64,000 nt of DNA from Adiantum capillus-veneris (taxonomy: Eukaryota > Streptophyta > Polypodiopsida > Polypodiales > Pteridaceae): contig CM043955.1 of NCBI GenBank assembly GCA_014529385.2, positions 151,500,140 through 151,564,139 on the forward strand, written 5' to 3'. A model generated the notes under the pieces. It made no database searches and was not told the origin of the DNA. It worked only from the letters and a program-made list of their open reading frames with translations. The position numbers and the translations under genes were made by a program. Below are positions 58,195 to 64,000 of the stretch, in pieces (the first letter of the stretch is position 1; every line of letters starts with the position of its first letter).

Positions 58195-58272
58195 CGTCGC
58201 TATATGAGTCGCTATGAGCGTCGCTATGACCGTCGCTATATAGCGACGCTCATAGCGACTCATATAGCGACG
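58195..58272. repeat. Perfect 33-bp inverted repeat (right subterminal)
   Basis: The arms 58195-58227 and 58240-58272, made of CGTCGCTAT and TATATGAGTCGC units, are exact reverse complements around a 12-base loop. Confidence 0.95.
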
Positions 58273-58367
58273 CTCGTAGCGACGGTTTTAGCGACGCCGG
58301 GGGTTATAAAAACCCAGTGTATTTCTGTCGCTACGAGCGTCACAAGAGCACACAACCTCTTGTAGTG

Positions 58368-59377
58368 TCAGCAACATAGTCTCCTTTAACAGAAGACTCA
58401 ACAATGGCTGCATTTGTAGTGGAACCAGCATTTGTAGTGGAACCACCCTCTTTCTTCTTAGCCTCTTTGGCCTTCAACTTAGGACACGACTTGATCAAGT
58501 GATCATTGGCTTTACAATAATGGCAACGCATCTTCTTTTTTCCCTTATCACCAGAATTTCCAGACGAATTGCTGCCAGCAGAAGCATTAGGAACAGAATT
58601 TTTTCCACTCGTAGCAGAACCATAAGAAGTGGTTGCATTGCTGTTACCACCCTTTCTTTGAGAAGCAATAAAAGCATGTTCAACTGCACGCTGTCTAGTC
58701 CTGTTTTTTTTGGAAAGTGACTCTTGCAACAGCAATGTGCATAATGCATCAAACTTGACAACTTCTGGATTTCCTTGGGTCATAAGTCTCCAAGTACTAG
58801 CAAAAGTCTGGTAAGAATCTGGTAAGGCATCAAGAACAGTTTGCACAAGGGAACTGTCTGAAATAACTTCACCTGCAGAAATAAGTTGCTCATTGATATC
58901 CTTGACACTAGCAAGGAAAGTGTCCATATCATCTTCCTCATGCATAATCTTCGAATCCAGCTCTTTACGCAGCAAAGAAATTTTAGCCTCATTGTGGCTT
59001 GCATAAAGACCTGCTAGAATATCCCAAGCATGTTTTGCAGATTTTGCTGAACGGATGTCAGGAACAATGGTGCGCTTCACAGACAACGCAATCAATGCAT
59101 GAGCCTGCGCATCCTTAACATCCCAACGAGCTTGTTCTGCCGTAGGCAAAACAACTCTAACAGCTGCAATCCTTGCAGGAAGACCTGCAACATCCTCAAC
59201 ATTGCCTACATCCTCAAAACGAGGACGTACATCAATGCCCTGCACAATGTTCCAGATACCCTTTGAAACAAGAACATGTTGCATCATATAAGCCCACATA
59301 GGGTAGTTATCCCCATCCAACCTGTCCTCAGTAGCAAACATCTTGAACAAATCTGTGTTGTTGTTGTTGTCAACCAT
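58368..59377 (-). CDS. Gag of the minus copia
   Basis: The ATG at 59377 starts MVDNNNNTDLFKMFATEDRL; the frame is open further upstream but has no better start. The gag domain includes GDNYPMWAYMMQHVL and TEQARWDVKDAQAHALIALS, and the C-terminal linker is Ser/Asn/Gly-rich before the knuckle CHYCKANDHLIKSC (CX2CX4HX4C) near residue 290. The frame then meets the CACTA insertion at 58367 and would continue into the protease at 51137. The 5' leader between the primer site (59726-59737) and the ATG is about 350 nt. Confidence 0.9.
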
Positions 59378-59739
59378 GGTAAATGCTGCACCTGATGTGA
59401 AAACTGCCCGAAAATAGGAGAAACGGAGCGGGAACAACCTGCGCTATATAGAACAAACCGTAGAAGACTATAAGGCACCTGTTATGCAGAAAACGGCACT
59501 GATAGAAATTCTGCCCAAAATGACGAAATAGCATGTGCAGTACTGCCTGTAGTGGAAACGGAGGCCGAAATGAGTCCAAATCAAAATTTTGATCAGACCA
59601 AGCTCTATGAGCTCTCCCAAAATATTTGTCGACCTGCGAACGCTTGCCAAAGCTCACTGAAATCGAATAAAGTGAGCAGGAGTGTGCTGGAGCAGCTAGC
59701 GACTAAGCTCGGGAGGACGTGACCTGCTCTGATACCAAT

Positions 59740-59966
59740 TGTTGGAATTAGGGTTGCAGAGAAACACGCACAGCTTGGAGAAGATGAAGGAAGCTCAAGG
59801 CACACAATAGAGAGTGTGTTACTTAGTGTGCAATGGAAATATAGATAACCCTAGAGTGATGGGCGTATATACAATGCACGGGGGAAAAAACCTCCTAAAG
59901 AGGGAAAAAATACCCCGGCGGTCCTAGTGTGTTCACACACATCACTACCACATGTATATGGTAACA
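59740..59966 (-). repeat. 5' LTR of the minus copia
   Basis: 227 bp, TGTTGGAATTAGGG to TATGGTAACA, next to the tRNA-iMet primer site at 59726-59737. Confidence 0.93.
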
Positions 59967-60800
59967 ACTTTTACTCCTTGTAAGCAGTTAAAGTGCTTCA
60001 AACTATAGATTGGTTCCTTGAAAGCACTTTGAAGTATTTTCTAAGCACCATTCAATATTGTGGAGCACTTCAAAGCAATTACTTCACTCAATCCTGTCCA
60101 CTTGGTCAAAACTTTATAACCACCTAGTAAATAGTATAGAGCTATGTCAAAGCAGTTCAAAGTACATTCCAGAACCCTTTCAACACTTTCAAGCACTTTC
60201 TCACCACATGTTAATCACTTTCAAGCATATTGTAGGCACCATTGAGTATTTTAGAGCACTTTCTAACCACCTATTAAGCAACATTGAGCACTTAAAAGCA
60301 CTTTCTTACCACCTAGTCACCACTATGTGCTCCTTGTAAGGATTTTAAGTGCTTCAAAGTATTGATTGCTTCCTGAAATAACTTTGAAGTACTTTATAAG
60401 CCCATTACTCCTTCAAAGCAGTCTCTTCACTCAATCCTTACCACTTGGTCAAAACTTCATAAGCACCTAGTAAGCAGTATATAGCTATATCAAAGCACTT
60501 CAAAGTACTTTGAAGGACCCTTTCAGCACTTTGAAACACTTTCTTACCACCTATCAAGCATTTTCAAGCATATTGTAGGCACCATTGAGCACTTCAAAGC
60601 ACTTTCAGGTGCTTTTAAGGAATTTGTAAGCACTTTCTAAGCTTTTTCTAACCACTTGGTCAACACTTTCTACTCCAAGTAAGCAGTTTAGACCTATCTC
60701 AAAGCACTTCATAGCATGAAGCACTTCTAGTCTGAAGTCTAACCACTTGGGTCAGCACATTCTACTTATCTATTGAGAAATTTGAATTGATCACAAATCA
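59967..60800. repeat. Minisatellite-like array, right half
   Basis: Continuation of 46560-47567 after the copia insertion. It shares AGCACTTTCTAACCACCT, GTAGGCACCATTGAG and TTCACTCAATCCTKNCCACTTGGTC units with that part. It starts about 30 bp beyond a donor-like GTAAGC (minus) at the end of the relic exon at 60829. Confidence 0.75.
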
Positions 60801-60828
60801 CTTCTAGGATCTTTTAGCAACAAGCTTA

Positions 60829-61933
60829 CCTAGAAGGAGTCCAAATCTTCTTTAAGCCACCCCGAATCAGTAGTGGCACCTGCCTTGGACAACATCTTAG
60901 TGATAGCTATGATCTCTACCTCTTTGCGGTCTACCTCCTGTGGATCTGAATCGGGTGATGTCTTGAGAACCTTCAGGTCCTTGTTTAGTTGGTCCAATTC
61001 CATGTAGAAGTCACTGTAAGTAGAAAAATACCCTTCATTTCTAAGCCACAGGTCCCTCTTTTCCTGCAGCTGCACTTTCACCTTGCCAAGCAGTATTTTT
61101 TGCTCATTCTCCTGGCCATTAAGTCCCTCCACCATGCTAAGCACCAGTTGAATATACATTGGCATCTCTAATGCCTAAAATGGTTGCAACTTGCTTGTCA
61201 ACATTGTCAATATTGATGATAAGGCACCATCACAGATAGATGCTTCTATTTGAATGACACCTCTCAAGCCATAATTGGTGTGGACTTTGTTGATCTTCCG
61301 CTCCAAACTCCCTTTTTGCATCTTGCAATTTTCAAGGACACTGCCACCAAACCTTGGCCATGCAATTCAATGTCCAGTCGGATCACTCGCTACTGCTGGA
61401 CACCTCTCATACACAAAACCCCGTGCAAATTTTTCTAGCAGCTCACCATTGGATGGGGTTGCTTGATATACCTTCTTGTACAAAAGCCGACACTCGTCAA
61501 TGAACTCATCCCTCACATGGTTGAGAAATAGATTTGTGCTTTTCTTGTGCATGCACTTAAAGGCACTCAACCACTCCTCGTTGGGGATATCTTTATCTGT
61601 GAGCTCTTTAGGTAGCTTCCCCTCTAGGCTGATCCCATACTCCTGATGTAGTTCCTCGATCGAGAAGCAAAATCTTGTTAGCTGCGGGTACTCCAATGCT
61701 GCAAGCACCAAAAAATAGAGCTTGTTGAAAGCCCAGCTTTGCAAACACTGAAGCAATGGAAAAAAAAACAATGCAAAACATTCACATGCATAAATTTCAA
61801 TGACTTTGTTGACAACTTTGAGCTAGATGCAACACATTCCAGAGTGCCAAGCACATCCTTTACCTCCACTTTTTCTTTGCGTCGCTTGCTTATTAGTTTG
61901 AGGGATTTGATCTTGAAGTTCAAGTTCAGACAT
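60829..61933 (-). pseudogene. Unidentified gene relic (upstream exons)
   Basis: The ATG at 61933 starts MSELELQDQIPQTNKQ. Exon 1 (61933-61864) ends at a GTAAAG donor; exon 2 begins at 61698 after TGCTTGCAG, in phase (EYPQLTRFCFSIEELHQEYG). Then come NLFLNHVRDEFIDECRLLYK, FVYERCPAVASDPTGHW and a frameshift near 61310. A stop near 61175 follows, then MPMYIQLVLSMVEGLNG and a charged helical region ending GWLKEDLDSF, next to a GTAAGC donor-like site. The first intron (about 165 bp) has a clear polypyrimidine tract. I do not recognise the family. The context (array adjoining the donor) resembles the DDE-type pseudogene at 21759, whose intron is also an array. Confidence 0.45.
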
Positions 61934-62600
61934 TGTGCCCTTCCCGGTCTTGCCTCAGCAATTCAAAATTGTTTATGAGCACGGCTGGTGACCTCTGTTT
62001 GCGGAAAGGATGCATGTCTTATGAGCACAAGAAGAAAGACTAATGAATGCATACATCTCCAAGTGCTACAATAATCATGATGCATGCAAAGCTTCAATTC
62101 AAAAGCAACAGGAAAAATGGCACATGCAGACATGGAAACCTCATCAGTTCAAAACAGCAGTAGGGTTTACCTTCTTAGTCTAGCAAAGCAGAGGCGAGAG
62201 TGAATGAGACGAGCGTTTGAGTTTTGAAGCTTAGGGAGATCACCTGGCACGTGGGAAGAATCTGTCAAAAGTAGACGTCGTCCTATGACAAGTCACATCA
62301 CACATATCTTGAAATGATGACTGAGCTGCCCCTCCCTACAACCATTGGTTGCTTCCAACTACTAAGGGCATTAACATTTCAAAATTCCCCTTTTCTTTTT
62401 TGAATTTATCACAAATTCCTTTCCAAAGTAGTCTCTTGGTGGTACCCCAAAATTGAAATAGTGGTACCACCAATACATACTTAGACCCCAATCCCATAGG
62501 CAATATTAGTGTCTAACTCATCCTCGCAATCCGCACAAGCAATAGATGAATCACAATCCACTTGATTCATAGAATTGATTCTCGGATGTGGGGGTTGTTG
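61934..62600. other. No recognisable gene
   Basis: A probable 5' flank of the minus-strand relic (to about 62230), then AT-rich sequence with a small inverted pair GGTGGTACC/GTGGTACCACC near 62449-62473. I see nothing else. Confidence 0.3.
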
Positions 62601-63968
62601 TCATAGCATTGGAGGTGGTAATGGTGTTGTTTGAACAACATTTTGGGCCCTAGGGACCATGTGTTGTGATGGTTGTTCAAGAGGTGGGGCCGGCATCAAT
62701 GTAGACTCTCAAGATGTGTCTGTCCATGCTAAGGTTGGTCTATTGGGTCCATCACTCATTTAAATACTATGCAATCCTTGGCATGATGACCATACCTCCC
62801 ACATGCATTGCAATTGCCATTAAATTTAACTCTAAACATAGGGGATTTACCGGTACTATGTGGACCAAATCAAACTAAGCACCATTGTTGCTCCCTTCTT
62901 GGATACATATGATTGTTTTGTGGAGCACAATTTTCTCTAAGACTTTCTTGAATGGCTTGGTGAGATCTGATAAAGTCATCTCATATTTCTTTGGCTCTTT
63001 AGCAATAGGATTTATGGTCATTGGATCATGCCCCAATGCTTGCGAGCTCGTAGATTTAGGCTCAACAGACACTATTTCTCCTTGAATCATTAAATTATCC
63101 TTGAATTGGATCGCATTGGTGGTGACTGCTTTCCAAGTGGTGATACCTCTAATGACTAGGGCATTGTAGATATCCTCATTTCGTAGTCACTTAATGAGTC
63201 TATCGAGCAATTGGTTATTATTGAAGCGCTCATTTGGATTAAAATGAAAATTCAAATGCTTCAAGCGATTAATAAAGTCTCTCATTGACCCCCTTCCTCT
63301 CATTGGGCTTTTTGGACCTGAGCTGCTACACCCCAAAGCACTCCCTCTCGTAAGTACTCTTTCAAGAACAATCTCCTAAGATTAGGGTAAATCGTTTTCT
63401 CTTCCACCCTTAAGGTCCTACACCAATCCCCATCCTTCCCACTAAATTTCAAACTTAAAGCATTACTCTTATGCAGGTCATTGCGTTCTCCTAGGGAATC
63501 GCAGATTTGTTCAAATACTTTGATATGTTTTCTCACATCCCCGTCTCAACTAAATAATTGTGTGAGCTTGGCTATTAGTATTGCCTTACTTCTAGGCTCT
63601 CTATTAAGAGTGTTACGCATATTTTCAAAAATAGATCAATCGATAGATTGAGAAAATGTTGCCAAGTCACCCAAGTGAGCAGGTATAGTGAGCTTGGCTA
63701 TTTGTACTTCCTTACTTCTAGGCTCTCTATCAGGCATGTTATGCATATTTTTAGCAATAGATCGATCGATAGCTTGAGAAAATGCTTCCAAGTCACCCAA
63801 GTGAGCAGGTATAGTGGGTATAGGCGCTCTTGAGACTACATGTGGAATAGGGGTTGGCATTGAGTTAGGCCTATGGATGATCCTCAGGTCCCAAGCTGGG
63901 TACGATGTTGTTCCATGTGGTGACCCAAAGTTCATATGTGTGGCCTGGGCATAGCAGATGTGGGACAT
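62601..63968 (-). pseudogene. Gag of a third Ty3/gypsy element (partial)
   Basis: The minus-strand frame 63968-63636 has a Pro/Ala-rich N-terminal region with a duplicated TIPAHLGDL-x-x-FSQ motif. Frame 63536-63300 is a retrotransposon gag core (ALSLKFSGKDGDWCRTL, then LRRLFLKEYL). Frame 63090-62875 is a linker. Near 62860-62770 a knuckle reads CNACGRYGHHAKDC (CX2CX4HX4C). It then fades in a Pro/Gln-rich tail. No protease or RT follows before 62600, so the element is truncated; its 5' part is outside the window. Confidence 0.7.
63562..63815. repeat. 127-bp tandem duplication in gag
   Basis: The unit starting GTGAGCTTGGCTATT at 63562 recurs at 63689 with about 10-15% difference. As 127 is not a multiple of three, the duplication shifts the gag frame. 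Confidence 0.9.
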
Positions 63969-64000
63969 GCTAATGCTAGTTGGTTTGGTCTCATTGAAAT

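Larger units (their letters stand above)
51141..58367 (+). mobile_element. CACTA (En/Spm) DNA transposon
   Basis: The ends are CACTACAAGAGG at 51141 and its inverse CCTCTTGTAGTG at 58367, flanked by the 3-bp TSD TCA (51138-51140 and 58368-58370). Both subterminal regions are packed with GCGACGCTCATAGCGACG motifs in both orientations, typical binding arrays for TNPA-like proteins. Inside are a TNP2-like transposase and a TNPA/Ptta-like gene on the plus strand, plus long CA, TC and GA tracts. It sits in the minus copia between gag and protease. Confidence 0.96.
47568..59966 (-). mobile_element. Ty1/copia LTR retrotransposon (minus) carrying a CACTA
   Basis: LTRs of 217 and 227 bp (47568-47784 and 59740-59966) begin TGYTGGAATTAGGG and end ATATGGTAACA, with the TSD ACTTT (47563-47567 and 59967-59971). 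GCTCTGATACCA next to the right LTR is the tRNA-iMet primer site on the minus strand. Gag, protease, integrase, RT and RNase H follow in copia order. Removing the CACTA element (51141-58367) and one TSD leaves about 5.2 kb, a normal copia size, and rejoins the gag-pol frame. Few nonsense codons are present. Confidence 0.95.

Noticed and set aside
62340-62400. CAAAATTCCCC near 62378 as a second copy of the H3-element TIR
   Set aside because: Only about 11 bases match and the rest of the TIR is absent; chance similarity is likely.
21285-62600. The gag fragment at 62601-63968 as the missing 5' half of gypsy 2, split by a giant insertion
   Set aside because: Both sides contain their own zinc-knuckle region with different sequence, so they are separate elements; no shared TSD was seen.

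Overview
This window is plant nuclear DNA from a large, repeat-rich land-plant genome. The evidence is plant-type Ty3/gypsy and Ty1/copia retrotransposons with tRNA-Asp and tRNA-iMet primer sites, a CACTA (En/Spm) transposon with TNP2- and TNPA-like genes, long dinucleotide tracts, and short GT-AG introns with TACTAAT branch sites. I see no ordinary single-copy host gene and no tRNA or rRNA gene. The species cannot be named from the sequence.

Layout. 1-2830: a decayed Glu/Lys/Gln-rich reading frame (minus) and degenerate tandem repeats carrying a 22-bp palindrome. 2831-12090: a degraded Ty3/gypsy element (minus) with a tRNA-Asp-type primer site. 12091-15117: unidentified relics and tandem repeats. 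15130-21285: a second degraded gypsy element (minus), cut in its integrase by a solo LTR. Both gypsy copies carry an extra retropepsin-like domain downstream of integrase. 21759-32721: a decayed DDE-type transposase-like gene (plus) whose large intron is a minisatellite-like array. It is split by a short non-autonomous LTR element (TSD TCTAC), which is itself split by a copia element (TSD TCAAG).

32722-43055 is the most interesting part: a 10.3-kb element with about 54-bp imperfect terminal inverted repeats and four spliced genes, none of which belongs to a familiar transposon set. Gene A (plus) is a candidate transposase. Gene B (minus) and gene D (minus) are orphans. Gene C (plus) encodes a full histone H3 fold, with an H3-like N-terminus reading ARTKKTARK, fused to a Ulp1/SENP-type (C48) cysteine protease domain. 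B and C diverge from a GC-rich repeat promoter. A and B converge, as do C and D. A, B and C each carry one in-frame UAG, and D is interrupted by a solo LTR whose removal restores the frame exactly. The copy is therefore probably dead but reads almost intact.

43056-47567 and 59967-62600 hold more arrays of the same repeat style and decayed minus-strand exons of an unidentified gene. This part is interrupted by a minus-strand copia element (47568-59966, TSD ACTTT), which carries a plus-strand CACTA transposon (51141-58367, TSD TCA). 62601-64000 is the gag end of a further minus-strand gypsy element that leaves the window.

Nesting order that can be read directly: DDE gene, then the non-autonomous LTR element, then plus copia; DDE gene, then probably the H3/Ulp1 element, then a solo LTR; array, then minus copia, then CACTA; gypsy 2, then a solo LTR. 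Many frames open upstream at non-ATG codons; where it matters I give the first real ATG. All exon coordinates are my own reading of splice sites and phase.
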